From: Roseibium salinum
GTDB lineage: Bacteria; Pseudomonadota; Alphaproteobacteria; Rhizobiales; Stappiaceae
Direction of reading: 5' to 3'
Length of the DNA stretch: 64,000 nt
Assembly: GCF_026240905.1 (NCBI RefSeq)
Contig: NZ_JAPEVI010000002.1
Location: 310,001-374,000, forward strand
The notes under the pieces are model-generated. The model did not search any database and was not told the origin of the DNA. It saw nothing but the letters and a program-made list of their open reading frames with translations. Below are positions 1 through 8,608 of this stretch, one piece after another. A program made the translations under genes and the position numbers. Position 1 is the first letter of the stretch. Each line of letters starts with the position of its first letter.

Positions 1-920
1 GCCAGCGTCTCGGCCTGGCCGTGGCCGGCAAGACCCGCCAGCCCGACGATTTCGCCGCGGCGGGCAGAAAGACCCTCAGGGGTTCTCAGAACCTCTTCGC
101 CGAAACTTTCGGCCTTTTGCACGGCGACCAGGGCCTCCGTCTTTTCGCTGGCCACATGGCCCATGGCGTCAATCAGCCCCTGCTGGGTGAATTCGCCGGC
201 CGGCCTGCTGGCGATGATCTTGCCGTCCTTCATAACGTCGATGCGGGTCGCGACATCGAAAACCTCGCCCAGCATGTGGGAAATAAAGATGACTGCTCCG
301 CCTTCCGCGCAGAACCTGCGCACCTGGTCCAGCAACTGCCGTGCGATCGACGCATCGAGCGAGGATGTCGGCTCGTCCAGGATGACGAGGCGGGCGGAGT
401 TCTTGCCTTCGGCAAATCCGGCGGCGATCTCGACCATCTGCCGTTCGGCGAGCGTGAGATCTCCGACCGTCATGCCGGGTTCGATGCGGTGGCCGGGAAA
501 GATTCGGTCGAGGGTCCTGGAAATCCTCCGTGCCGCCCGCTTCCGCCAGCCGGGTCCCGAAAGGTCACGATGCGGAATTCTCAGGTTTTCCAGAACCGTG
601 AGATTGGGGCAGAGCGACAGTTCCTGGAAAACGCTGCGGATGCCGGCGGCCCGCGCCATCTGCGCTCCGGTGCCGGTGCTGCCGTCAGACATCGTGTATT
701 GAACGCTTCCTGCGGTGGGTGTCAGTCCCCCGTTGATGACATTGACCGCAGTGGATTTTCCCGCGCCGTTGTGACCGACGAGCCCGACACATTCGCCGGG
801 TCTGACGGTCAGACTCACCCCGTCGAGCGCGCGCACTGCACCGAAGTGCACGCGCGCGTCCGAGAGGGCAACCAACGGGACATCCGGATCTGGATCACCG
901 GTGCCGGTTGCCAGTTGCAA
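1..920 (-). CDS. Sugar ABC transporter ATP-binding protein (partial, C-terminus outside window)
   Basis: This is the ATPase of a carbohydrate ABC importer of the RbsA/MglA class. It hydrolyses ATP at the inner membrane to drive uptake. The N-terminal nucleotide-binding domain is visible: Walker A GHNGAGKST near residue 47, Walker B VILDEPTSSLD, and the switch histidine in FISHM. The signature region reads LTLAERQMVE, degenerate as is usual in this class. The second ATPase domain would lie beyond position 1. I chose the TTG start at 920 because GGAGA lies just upstream and no ATG fits. It begins 15 bases after the stop of the binding-protein gene, so the two are one operon. The substrate is unknown. 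Confidence 0.9.
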   Translation of the reverse strand, partial: MQLATGTGDPDPDVPLVALSDARVHFGAVRALDGVSLTVRPGECVGLVGHNGAGKSTAVNVINGGLTPTAGSVQYTMSDGSTGTGAQMARAAGIRSVFQELSLCPNLTVLENLRIPHRDLSGPGWRKRAARRISRTLDRIFPGHRIEPGMTVGDLTLAERQMVEIAAGFAEGKNSARLVILDEPTSSLDASIARQLLDQVRRFCAEGGAVIFISHMLGEVFDVATRIDVMKDGKIIASRPAGEFTQQGLIDAMGHVASEKTEALVAVQKAESFGEEVLRTPEGLSARRGEIVGLAGLAGHGQAETL

Positions 921-934
921 TGCGACGTCTCCCT

Positions 935-1951
935 TTACTTGGCGTCAGCGATCACGGCCTTGGCGTCTTCCAGGCTGTATTCGACATTCGCCACCGAGCC
1001 CTCGGGCGTCGAAGCAAGGGTTTCATCGAGCGTGTCCTGAGTCACCGTCAGGAAGGGCACGGTCAGGTCCTTGGGCACTTCCGCCCCGTCAAGGACCTGC
1101 TGGGCAACCCAGAAGGCAAGCGTGCCGACGCCGGGAGCGATCGACAGGGACAGCGTTTCATAGCCGCTGGCATCGCGTGCTTCGGCCCACCATTTCATTT
1201 CGTCCTGGCGGTTGCCCATGACAATGATCGGTGTGTCCCGTCCGGCCGCCTTGATGGCCTGCGCGGCGCCGTAGCCGTCACCGCCCTGCGTGACCACGCC
1301 GTCGATCTCCGGCAGGCTCGGCAGGATGCCCGCGACCGCCTTTTGCGCAACGTCCTGTGCCCAATCGCCGTGGACGGAACCGACGATCTCGAACTGCGGG
1401 AATTCCTCCACGCCCTGTTCGATGCCGGCGTGGATCTCATCGTCCACGAAAACCCCGGCAAGACCCCGGATTTCCAGCAGGTTGCCGCCGTCGGGAAGCC
1501 TCGAGGCCAGGTATTCGACCTGCTGGCGGCCCATTTCCTTGAAGTCGACGGCGATCCGCCAGGCGCATGGCTCGGTCACGATGCCGTCGAAGGAGACGAC
1601 GACGATCCCGGCATCGCAGGCTTCCTTCACGGCGCCGTTGAGCGCCGTGGGCGAGGCCGCGTTCAGCACGATGGCGTCATAGCCCTGCAGGATCAGGTTC
1701 TGGATCTGCGCCGCCTGCTCGGTGGCCTGGTTTTCAGAAGTGGTAAAGGCGTCGGCAGCGGCGACGATCCCGTCTTCCACAGCCTTGTCCCCGACCTTGG
1801 CCCAGCTTTGCAGCATGGCCTGACGCCAGGAATTCCCGGCATAGTTGTTTGAAAGTGCTATCCGCTTGTCTGAGGTATCTGCAAGGGCATAGCCCGGCAG
1901 GGCCGCCGAAATCAGCGCGACGGCACCCAAGAGCTTGGCTTTGGTATTCAT
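935..1951 (-). CDS. Periplasmic sugar-binding protein of ABC transporter
   Basis: This is a type I periplasmic binding protein (Peripla_BP_4 family) that captures a sugar or related small molecule for the ATPase encoded next to it. The protein has about 338 residues. A signal peptide runs to about residue 24 (hydrophobic core, then GYALA-D). Typical fold signatures follow: NNYAGNSWRQ near the N-terminus, the IQNLILQGYDAIVLNAAS helix-strand pair, and VVTQGGDGYGAAQAIKAAG in the second lobe. The ATG at 1951 is preceded by GGAGGAACT, which decides it over the upstream ATG. A permease gene is not in view and is probably beyond position 1. Confidence 0.88.
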   Translation of the reverse strand: MNTKAKLLGAVALISAALPGYALADTSDKRIALSNNYAGNSWRQAMLQSWAKVGDKAVEDGIVAAADAFTTSENQATEQAAQIQNLILQGYDAIVLNAASPTALNGAVKEACDAGIVVVSFDGIVTEPCAWRIAVDFKEMGRQQVEYLASRLPDGGNLLEIRGLAGVFVDDEIHAGIEQGVEEFPQFEIVGSVHGDWAQDVAQKAVAGILPSLPEIDGVVTQGGDGYGAAQAIKAAGRDTPIIVMGNRQDEMKWWAEARDASGYETLSLSIAPGVGTLAFWVAQQVLDGAEVPKDLTVPFLTVTQDTLDETLASTPEGSVANVEYSLEDAKAVIADAK

Positions 1952-2053
1952 AGTTCCTCCCTGGCGCATGTGCGCCTCCAATCAGGACACGGTTCTCCCA
2001 ACGTGTCCGTACCAGATTGAAGAGGTCGGCGGTCCCGGTAAAGCCGTGCTCGC

Positions 2054-2087
2054 GCATCGCAGTTGCGGGAACCCGCAACTGCGATGC
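2054..2087. repeat. Perfect 34-bp inverted repeat between divergent genes
   Basis: Arms of 16 bases (2054-2069 and 2072-2087) are exactly complementary around a 2-base centre. The repeat sits between the divergent binding-protein gene and the histidine kinase gene. It could be an operator for a dimeric regulator or form a cruciform or hairpin. There is no T run, so an intrinsic terminator is unlikely. Confidence 0.8.
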
Positions 2088-2164
2088 AGTTGCTCGCCCA
2101 CATGACGTCTTGCCGACTTAAGGTAGGTGCCGCACACTGATGGTAACAACGCGAGGAGCTTGTT

Positions 2165-3439
2165 GTGCCCATGCGGCAGGAGACGGTCACAAACCCGGAG
2201 ATGCTGGAGCCAAATCCACTCGTCTCCCTGCTCAGAATATCCAGCCATCTGGCCGGCCAGGTCGAAATTCGCGCGGCGCTGCGCTCCGTCAAGACCGAAA
2301 TCGAGAACCTTCTGCCGATCGATCACCTGGATGTCTGCCTGGTCGACGACAACGTCACCTGGAACACCAGCTACGAGGTCGGCATCCGCACCCGCTGGAG
2401 CCTGTCGCGAACGCCGGTCGCGATCTCGCCGGTGCGCAGCATCCTTTTCGGCGAAACCGACTACATGCTCACCGACAACGCGATGGAGGACGAGCGCTAC
2501 ACCTACGAGGGCGCGCTTGCCCAGCCGATCATCAAGCACAAGCTGCGCAGCCGCGTGAACGTCGCCATGAAGGTGCTGGGACGCACCGTCGGCGCGCTGA
2601 ACTGCTCTTCCCGCACGCCCGGCCTCTATGACGAGAAGACCGTCGAAAGGGTCCGGCAGATCGCCGACGTGCTTGCCCCTTATTTCTATTCCCTGAAGGC
2701 CAACGAAAAGGCCAAGCAGGCGGCGATCGTGCGGGCCGAAGCCCAGGCGCGGGAAGAAGGACTGCGCCAGGGCGCCCTCGAACTGACGCGGGTGCTGGAA
2801 CAGGAACGCCAGCGGATCGGCATGGATCTGCACGACCAGACGCTGGCCGACCTGACCCGCATCATGCGCGATCTGGAAAAGGCCGAAACGCCGGACGACA
2901 AGGCCCACGTGATCGGCAGCATCCAGGACTGCATCCAGGATTTGCGCCGGATCATCGATACCGCGGTGCCGACGCTCCTGGACCTCTTCGGCTTCGCCCA
3001 TGCCCTGCGCATCCACCTGGAACGGGCCGTCGAGGATGCGGATGCCACGATCCTGCAGGTTTGCGACGAAACGGACGGACGGATCGACCGGCTGGACCCG
3101 GTGACGCGAATTGCGCTCTACCGGATCGCCCAGGAAGGGATCAACAATGCCGCACGGCATTCGGGCGCAGACAGGATCAGCGTTACGGTCAGATGCCGGA
3201 AGGGCCAGTTGAAGATGGTTATAGAGGATAACGGTCTTGGTCTGCCCGGCGGCAAATCGGGACGCCACGGCGGGAAAGCAACGGGCGGCATTGCGCATAT
3301 GCGCACGCGGGCGCGGCTGATCACCGCCGACTTCAGTGTGTCCGGCAAGGACGGAACACGGATCACGGTGAAGCTGCCGATGTCCGGCGAACCCGATGAG
3401 GACGCCTGCCCGACCGAGCCGGCGGAGTGGGAAGCATGA
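2165..3439 (+). CDS. Cytosolic sensor histidine kinase (GAF-like / HisKA_3 / HATPase_c)
   Basis: This is a NarL-class histidine kinase of about 424 residues. Residues about 15-175 look like a GAF-type sensor domain. A coiled linker rich in E, K and A follows at about 178-210. The HisKA_3 box is RQRIGMDLHDQTLAD, with H223 as the likely phosphorylation site. The ATPase domain shows an N box (EGINNAARHSGA, about 328) and a G1 box (EDNGLGL). There is no transmembrane segment or signal peptide, so it senses a cytoplasmic signal. The GTG start at 2165 has GAGGAG about 8 bases upstream; the ATG two codons later is an alternative. Its stop overlaps the next gene by four bases (ATGA), so kinase and regulator are translationally coupled. 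Confidence 0.88.
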   Translation: MPMRQETVTNPEMLEPNPLVSLLRISSHLAGQVEIRAALRSVKTEIENLLPIDHLDVCLVDDNVTWNTSYEVGIRTRWSLSRTPVAISPVRSILFGETDYMLTDNAMEDERYTYEGALAQPIIKHKLRSRVNVAMKVLGRTVGALNCSSRTPGLYDEKTVERVRQIADVLAPYFYSLKANEKAKQAAIVRAEAQAREEGLRQGALELTRVLEQERQRIGMDLHDQTLADLTRIMRDLEKAETPDDKAHVIGSIQDCIQDLRRIIDTAVPTLLDLFGFAHALRIHLERAVEDADATILQVCDETDGRIDRLDPVTRIALYRIAQEGINNAARHSGADRISVTVRCRKGQLKMVIEDNGLGLPGGKSGRHGGKATGGIAHMRTRARLITADFSVSGKDGTRITVKLPMSGEPDEDACPTEPAEWEA

Positions 3440-4155
3440 AGGTTCTTCTTGTCGAGGACGACCAGTTTCATGCCGGATACCTGACCGAGGCGTTGCGTCA
3501 GGCCTTGCCGGAAGTCGACGAAATTCTCCATGCGGTGAACGGGCTGGAAGGAGAAACACTGGCGCGGCAGCACTCCGTCCAGGCGGTGGTGATGGACCTG
3601 CAGATGAAGGAGCGCAACGGCATCGACGCGGCGCGCACGATCTGGCGCGAAAGACCGCAGACCCGGATCCTCTTCTGGTCCAATTACGCCGATGAAGCCT
3701 ATATGCGCGGCATCGCGAGGATCGTGCCGCACGAGTCGTCCTATGGCTACGTCCTGAAAACTGCAACGCGGGACCGGCTTCATCTTGCCCTTCGGGCCGT
3801 TCTCCTGGAATCGCAGATTGTCGTCGACCAGGAAATTCACCGCGTCCAGCAGCGCCACATCCGGACGCATGATGCCCTGACCGACAGCGAATATGCGGTC
3901 CTGATGGACATGGCCCTGGGCCTGTCGGACAAGCTCATCGCCAAACGGCAGGGCCTGTCGCTTCGAACGGTCCAGAACCGTCTGCTGTCGCTCTACGACA
4001 AACTGGGCGTCGACATTTTCGAATCTGGCACCGCAGACCTTGCGATCAACAAGCGCACCCGCGCCATCACGCGCGCGCTCAATCTCAGGGCCATCAACGC
4101 GGAGAGCCTGGAAAGCGCGGAACGCGATCTGCAGAAATGGCTGAGCCGGCTGTAA
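3436..4155 (+). CDS. Response regulator, LuxR/NarL-type output domain
   Basis: This is the partner of the upstream kinase. The receiver domain starts KVLLVEDD, with D54 (VVMDLQM) as phosphoacceptor. The switch serine lies in LFWSNYADE and the conserved lysine in YVLKTA. The output domain (about residues 145-205, ALTDSEYAVLMDMALGLSDK then LSLRTVQNRLLSLYDKLG) is a GerE/LuxR-like helix-turn-helix. The ATG at 3436 overlaps the kinase stop. The GTG four codons earlier is less likely because GGAG spacing favours 3436. The target genes are unknown. The divergent ABC transporter at 1-1951 is one candidate by position only. Confidence 0.88.
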   Translation: MKVLLVEDDQFHAGYLTEALRQALPEVDEILHAVNGLEGETLARQHSVQAVVMDLQMKERNGIDAARTIWRERPQTRILFWSNYADEAYMRGIARIVPHESSYGYVLKTATRDRLHLALRAVLLESQIVVDQEIHRVQQRHIRTHDALTDSEYAVLMDMALGLSDKLIAKRQGLSLRTVQNRLLSLYDKLGVDIFESGTADLAINKRTRAITRALNLRAINAESLESAERDLQKWLSRL

Positions 4156-4361
4156 CCGGGCCCGGTGGCGCCCTGATTTCCGCAAAAGCACCAGTGGGTG
4201 AGCCGAGCGGCATCTGCTATAATTCATGACTAAGCACATGCGAGACCGGCGCATCCTGCATTCAGGCGAACGCAGGCAAGACGGTCCAGTTCATCAGGAT
4301 CTATCTGCTGTCGGGCATTCTTGCGATTGCGAGTGAACGCCCGCTGATCTGCAGGGAGGCT

Positions 4362-5651
4362 GTCACGTCCTATCCAATCCCGGCCCATGAGACGGAACGG
4401 CTCGGCGCCCTTCTCGCGCTCAACATCCTCGACACGGCACCTGACCTTGGCTATGACGAAATCGCCGAACTCGCGGCGCAAATCTGCGGTTGCCCGGTCG
4501 CTTACATCGGCTTCATGGACGACGATCGCATGTGGTTGAAGTCAAAATACGGTTTGCCGCCCGACTTCAACTCCTGCCCCCGCGAGATTGCTTTCTGCAC
4601 CACGACCGTATGCGGTACCGAGTTGGTCGTCTCGCCCGACTTGCGCGAGGATCAGCGATTCAATCAGCTTCCGTTCGTGACCGGCGAACCCTATCTGAAA
4701 TTCTATTGCGGCATGCCTCTCATCAACGACGAGGGATATGCGCTCGGCACGCTTTGCGTCATGGATTTTGAGCCGCATAAACTCGCATTCGAACAGATCG
4801 AGGCGGTACGCAGGCTGTCCCACCAGGTGCTGACGCAGCTTGAATTGCGCCGGAAGCTCATCGAGTTCGATACAGCGGTCAGGGAACTGGACGAGGCCCG
4901 CACCGAGGTTGTCGCCGAAAAGAGGCGCACCGACGAGCTGCTAGCGAATATTCTGCCCGCGGCGATTGCCGACGAACTCAAGCGAAGCGGCAAGGTGCAG
5001 CCGAAATATGCTTCGTCTGCCACCATTCTCTTTGCCGATTTCAAGAATTTCTCGCTCCTTGCCGAGCGCGTGGAACCTGCCGCACTCGTCGGCACGCTTG
5101 ACCAGTACTTCACTGCCTTTGATGAAATCATTGCGCGCCATGGCCTTGAGAAGATCAAGACCATCGGCGATGCCTACATGGCTGTTGCGGGCGTCCCCGC
5201 AACCAGCCGGCATCATCCGTTCGATGCCTGCCTCGCGGCACTCGACATCGAGGCGACGATGGCCCGGATTGGGGCGCAGCGGCAGAAGCTGCATCTGCCG
5301 TCGCTCGAACTGCGCATCGGGCTTCACACCGGGCCTGTCATCTCGGGCGTTGTCGGCCGCCGGAGATTCACCTTCGACATCTGGGGCGACGCCGTAAACA
5401 CTGCAGCCCTTATGGAGGAGAACGGTGCACCGGGCCGCATCAACGCCTCGGAAACCGTGGCCAGCTACGTCAGAACCCTCTTTGAACTCGAGCCGCGGGA
5501 CGCAATCAGGACGAAGCACGGCCGCCAGCTCGAGATGTTCTTCCTCAACCGGATCAGACCGGAGCTGTCGCGCGATGCCGAAGGCCGCCTGCCGAACGAA
5601 AAATTCGCAACGGAATGCGCGCGCCTGCTGACCGGCTTCTCGGCAGCCTGA
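4362..5651 (+). CDS. GAF-domain class III adenylate cyclase (start codon unclear)
   Basis: This cytosolic cyclase probably makes cAMP from ATP. The N-terminal GAF domain begins with the family pattern ETERLGALLALNILDTAP, encoded at about 4389-4442, and continues to about 4810. A coiled linker follows, then a class III cyclase domain. FADFKNFS and IGDAYMAVAG carry the metal aspartates, and KTIGD plus FDIWGDAVNTA fit an adenylate rather than guanylate cyclase. The GAF reading frame is open from 4230 but has no ATG, GTG or TTG before 4515. A GGGAGG motif at 4354-4359 suggests initiation near 4362-4377 at a non-standard codon. The conservative start is ATG 4515, which would remove part of the GAF domain. 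Confidence 0.78.
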   Translation, partial: VTSYPIPAHETERLGALLALNILDTAPDLGYDEIAELAAQICGCPVAYIGFMDDDRMWLKSKYGLPPDFNSCPREIAFCTTTVCGTELVVSPDLREDQRFNQLPFVTGEPYLKFYCGMPLINDEGYALGTLCVMDFEPHKLAFEQIEAVRRLSHQVLTQLELRRKLIEFDTAVRELDEARTEVVAEKRRTDELLANILPAAIADELKRSGKVQPKYASSATILFADFKNFSLLAERVEPAALVGTLDQYFTAFDEIIARHGLEKIKTIGDAYMAVAGVPATSRHHPFDACLAALDIEATMARIGAQRQKLHLPSLELRIGLHTGPVISGVVGRRRFTFDIWGDAVNTAALMEENGAPGRINASETVASYVRTLFELEPRDAIRTKHGRQLEMFFLNRIRPELSRDAEGRLPNEKFATECARLLTGFSAA

Positions 5652-5709
5652 AGCGTCCTGCGTTTCAGATGAACACAGATGCCCCTGACGCTCTGGTCTC
5701 AATCAGATT

Positions 5710-6657
5710 TCAAGATGCCGGTGCGCTCTTGAGCGATGCAATGCGCCCGCGCTGCTGCTCGGCCCCTTCCAAGATCCGATCGACAACGACGTCGATGGCC
5801 CAATGCCGCTCGGGCAGGTCGTAGGCCACAGTGCGGGAGTGATCGCTGGCAAAGGTACCGATCCGCTTGTGGAAGCGCTTGGCGAGTTTCGGATAGCCGA
5901 AGGCTTCGCTGAGCGCGGAGAGGACGAGAAACGTCTGAAGCTCCTCCGCCATCTCCGGGTGGTCGGCGCCATGGTCGTAGAGCCAGCGGTAGAGATCCGG
6001 ATGGAAATTGTTCATCACGCCTGAAAACCCCAGGCCGCCAGCCTGCATCACCGGCCAGGCGATGGCCGCGTTGGCATTGATGATGGCAAGCGGCGTTCCC
6101 CGCGTCATGTCGATCCGCCGCTTAACGGTGTCCAGGTCGCAGGCCACGTCCTTGAGGAACGCGAACCGGCCGCTGTCGGCGCACCATTTGACCTCCGCGT
6201 CGCTCAGGAGCCGGCGGTAGGGCGCGGGACACTCGTAGAGGCCGAGGGGCATATCGCCCGGCAGCGCCGAAATCATGTCCTGCATCCGCGCCAGCAGTGT
6301 CCCCTCCGGATCACCCGCGCCTGCGAACCGGTTGGTGACGAACACGACCGCGTCCACACCGGTGTCGGCAATCGCCCGCAGTTCCGCCTTCTGGTCTTCC
6401 ACGCTCTCCGAGACGTGGCCGGAGGCGACGACCGGCACGCGGCCGTTCACATGATCGACCGCAAAGCGCGACAGGTCGCGACGCTCCTCCAGGCTGAGGA
6501 ACTGCATCTCGGAGGACTGGCAGACGGCGAACAGGCCGCTCGAGCCGTGTTCGATATACCAGTCGAGAAGCCGGGCATAACCGTCCCAGTCGATGTGGTT
6601 TTCCGCATCGAACGGGGTGAGAACGACCGGATAGATGCCTGAGAGTGTGTGCTGCAT
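5710..6657 (-). CDS. Dihydrodipicolinate synthase / N-acetylneuraminate lyase family aldolase
   Basis: This is a class I (Schiff-base) aldolase of about 315 residues from the DHDPS/NAL superfamily. It cleaves or forms a pyruvate-containing 2-keto acid. GIYPVVLTPF marks the N-terminus. The conserved tyrosine is in GLYECPAPY and the Schiff-base lysine in FAFLKD. The usual GTTGE loop reads SSEMQFL, so lysine biosynthesis is unlikely and a catabolic substrate is favoured. The ATG at 6657 starts the first homologous segment. The frame continues upstream across the TRAP gene, but that part is not coding. It is the last gene of a TRAP operon, so it probably acts on the imported acid or a derivative. 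Confidence 0.85.
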   Translation of the reverse strand: MQHTLSGIYPVVLTPFDAENHIDWDGYARLLDWYIEHGSSGLFAVCQSSEMQFLSLEERRDLSRFAVDHVNGRVPVVASGHVSESVEDQKAELRAIADTGVDAVVFVTNRFAGAGDPEGTLLARMQDMISALPGDMPLGLYECPAPYRRLLSDAEVKWCADSGRFAFLKDVACDLDTVKRRIDMTRGTPLAIINANAAIAWPVMQAGGLGFSGVMNNFHPDLYRWLYDHGADHPEMAEELQTFLVLSALSEAFGYPKLAKRFHKRIGTFASDHSRTVAYDLPERHWAIDVVVDRILEGAEQQRGRIASLKSAPAS

Positions 6658-6680
6658 GTTTATTCCGTTGAAAGAAGATC

Positions 6681-7976
6681 CTAGCCCGCATAGCCCATCA
6701 GGCGGGGCAGCCATAAGGTGATGTCGGGGAACAGGATCAGGAGCAGAAGGGCGAAGACCAGCACCGCGAGAAACAACCAGATCTCGCGGATGATTTCGCC
6801 GAGGGGGATGCGCGTCACCGCGTTGATGACAAAGAGCAGGATGCCGTAGGGCGGCGTGATCAGCCCGATCATGCAATTGACGATCGCCACCACGCCGAAA
6901 TGCACGAGATCGATGCCGAGTTCCCGGCAGGCCGGCACGAAGAGCGGAATGATCACCAGGATGATGGTGGACGCATCGAGAAGGCAGCCCAGAAGCAGGA
7001 TCAGCACGTTGACGCCCAGCAGGAAGACAATCGGGCTCACGTCCAGGCCGACAAGGGCACCCGCGACGCGGCCGGGAATGTTCTCCGAGGCGACGATGTA
7101 ATTCAGGATCAGGGCCCCGCCGATCACCAGGCCGACGGCCGCCGAAGAGCGCCCGCTGGAGACGAGGATCTCGTAGAAGGTCTTGAGGCTGAGGGAGCGG
7201 TAGAACAGCGCCGCCAGCAGCAGCGCGTAGAGGGCCGCGACCGCGGCGGCTTCCGTCGGCGTCGTCACGCCGCCATAGATGCCGTAAAGCAGGATCGCCG
7301 GCATGAGCAGCGCGGGAAAGGCGCGGAAGGTCACCAGCGGAAATTCGCTCAGCGGAACCGGTTCCTCCTTGGAGAAACCGCGCCGGTGCGAGATCCACAG
7401 GTTCATCGTCATGAGCACGAGGCCCATCAGCAGGCCCGGCAGGATGCCCGCCAGGAACAGGTACCCGATCGAGGTGTTCGACACGAGCGCGTATAGCACC
7501 ATCGGGATAGAGGGCGGTATGATCGGGCCGATGGTCGCCGATGCGGCGGTGATCGCGGCGGCATAGCCGCGCGTGTAGTGGCCCGACTTGGTCATCATTT
7601 CGATGATGATCTTGCCGATTCCCGCTGCATCGGCCACCGCCGAGCCGGACATGCCGGAAAACACCAGCGACGCGACGACATTCACGTGGCCCAGCCCGCC
7701 GCGGAAGCGGCCGACCAGCGCGATGCAGAACCGCAGCAGCCGGTCCGACACGGTGCCGGCGTTCATGATGTTCGCGGCCACGATGAACAGCGGCACGGCA
7801 AGGAGGATGTAGCTCTGGTAGAGACCGTCCATCAGCACCTTGCCGGCCACGCCGATGTTCTGGCCCGCGGCAAGCAGATAGACGAACGAACTGATGAGGA
7901 TGGCATGGGCGATGGGCGCGCCCATGCCCGCGATCACGAAGAGCGTCGCGAGGCAGAGAAAGAATTCAAACGTCAT
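6681..7976 (-). CDS. dctM: TRAP transporter large permease subunit (DctM)
   Basis: This is the 12-helix ion-coupled permease of a TRAP transporter, 431 residues, uniformly hydrophobic. DctM signatures include MSGSAVADAAGIGKIIIEMM, ATIGPIIPPSIPMVLY and GLITPPYG. It works with the small membrane subunit (overlapping by 4 bases) and the periplasmic DctP encoded upstream. The aldolase gene follows 23 bases downstream in the same direction. Substrate is not evident from the sequence; TRAP systems import organic and sugar acids. Confidence 0.95.
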   Translation of the reverse strand: MTFEFFLCLATLFVIAGMGAPIAHAILISSFVYLLAAGQNIGVAGKVLMDGLYQSYILLAVPLFIVAANIMNAGTVSDRLLRFCIALVGRFRGGLGHVNVVASLVFSGMSGSAVADAAGIGKIIIEMMTKSGHYTRGYAAAITAASATIGPIIPPSIPMVLYALVSNTSIGYLFLAGILPGLLMGLVLMTMNLWISHRRGFSKEEPVPLSEFPLVTFRAFPALLMPAILLYGIYGGVTTPTEAAAVAALYALLLAALFYRSLSLKTFYEILVSSGRSSAAVGLVIGGALILNYIVASENIPGRVAGALVGLDVSPIVFLLGVNVLILLLGCLLDASTIILVIIPLFVPACRELGIDLVHFGVVAIVNCMIGLITPPYGILLFVINAVTRIPLGEIIREIWLFLAVLVFALLLLILFPDITLWLPRLMGYAG

Positions 7977-8536
7977 TCCGGCCCCCGCTCGCCGGAGCCC
8001 GTCGTCAGTCCGGCGCCATCGCCCCGCAGGGCCCGCACCGCCGACCAGAGGGCGCGCAGTCCAACAGCGACCAGAAAGACGATGTAGATGACGTAGACAT
8101 CGCGCATCCGGATCCAGTCGCCGAAAACATCGCCCAGGGTTGCGGTCTGTTTGATGCGCAGGATCTTGAAACGGCTCCAGGTGGGCTCGACCGACGCCAG
8201 AAGACCGATGCCGATGACGAGGCCCGTTATCACCAGGAAGGCACGCGCCACGGGGAAAGGCACGCTTTGCGCCAGAAGATCGAAGGTCACATGCTCGTGC
8301 CGGCGAACCACGAATGCATTGCCCCAGAAGATCAGCCAGACCCAGAGCGCAAGGCAGAATTCGAGCGTCCAGCCATAATAGCCCGGGTCCAGAAACGGCA
8401 GGGCTCCGGTCAGAGCGTCAAGCCGCGCGCCGTAGCGGATGGCGACCTGAACGATAAAGGTCGCAAACATCAGGAACATGAACAGGGCTACCACCGCTTC
8501 GCACAGCCGGTACAGCAGGCGGATGATGTCGGACAT
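7973..8536 (-). CDS. dctQ: TRAP transporter small permease subunit (DctQ)
   Basis: This is the four-helix membrane subunit of the TRAP system, about 187 residues. Hydrophobic helices begin at AVVALFMFLMFATFIVQVAIRYG, and the family signature is WTLEFCLALWVWLIFWGNAFVVRRHEHVTFDLL. The ATG at 8536 is preceded by AGGGAAG. An in-frame ATG 14 codons upstream lacks a ribosome site and would overlap the hairpin between dctP and dctQ. The stop overlaps the dctM start (ATGA). Confidence 0.92.
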   Translation of the reverse strand: MSDIIRLLYRLCEAVVALFMFLMFATFIVQVAIRYGARLDALTGALPFLDPGYYGWTLEFCLALWVWLIFWGNAFVVRRHEHVTFDLLAQSVPFPVARAFLVITGLVIGIGLLASVEPTWSRFKILRIKQTATLGDVFGDWIRMRDVYVIYIVFLVAVGLRALWSAVRALRGDGAGLTTGSGERGPE

Positions 8537-8564
8537 GCTGCTTCCCTTTGGACTGGCAGGCATC

Positions 8565-8590
8565 GCGGAGGGCGGCATGCCGCCCTCCGC
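8565..8590 (-). other. Perfect stem-loop between dctP and dctQ
   Basis: Two 12-base arms (8565-8576 and 8579-8590) are exactly complementary around AT. In the transcript this lies 18 bases after the dctP stop. There is no U run. It probably shields the dctP message from 3' decay or weakens read-through, raising binding protein over permease. This is inference from the position. Confidence 0.7.
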
Positions 8591-8608
8591 TTTGGAAAAC
8601 GGCCGGTG

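Noticed and set aside
1982-3766. Long antisense open frame (594 codons) over the kinase genes
   Set aside because: It runs opposite to well-recognised kinase and regulator genes, has low-complexity arginine-rich translation, and no ribosome site. GC-rich third positions explain it.
6658-7398. N-terminal extension of the DHDPS-family gene
   Set aside because: The upstream part overlaps dctM in another frame and has no family resemblance; start at 6657.
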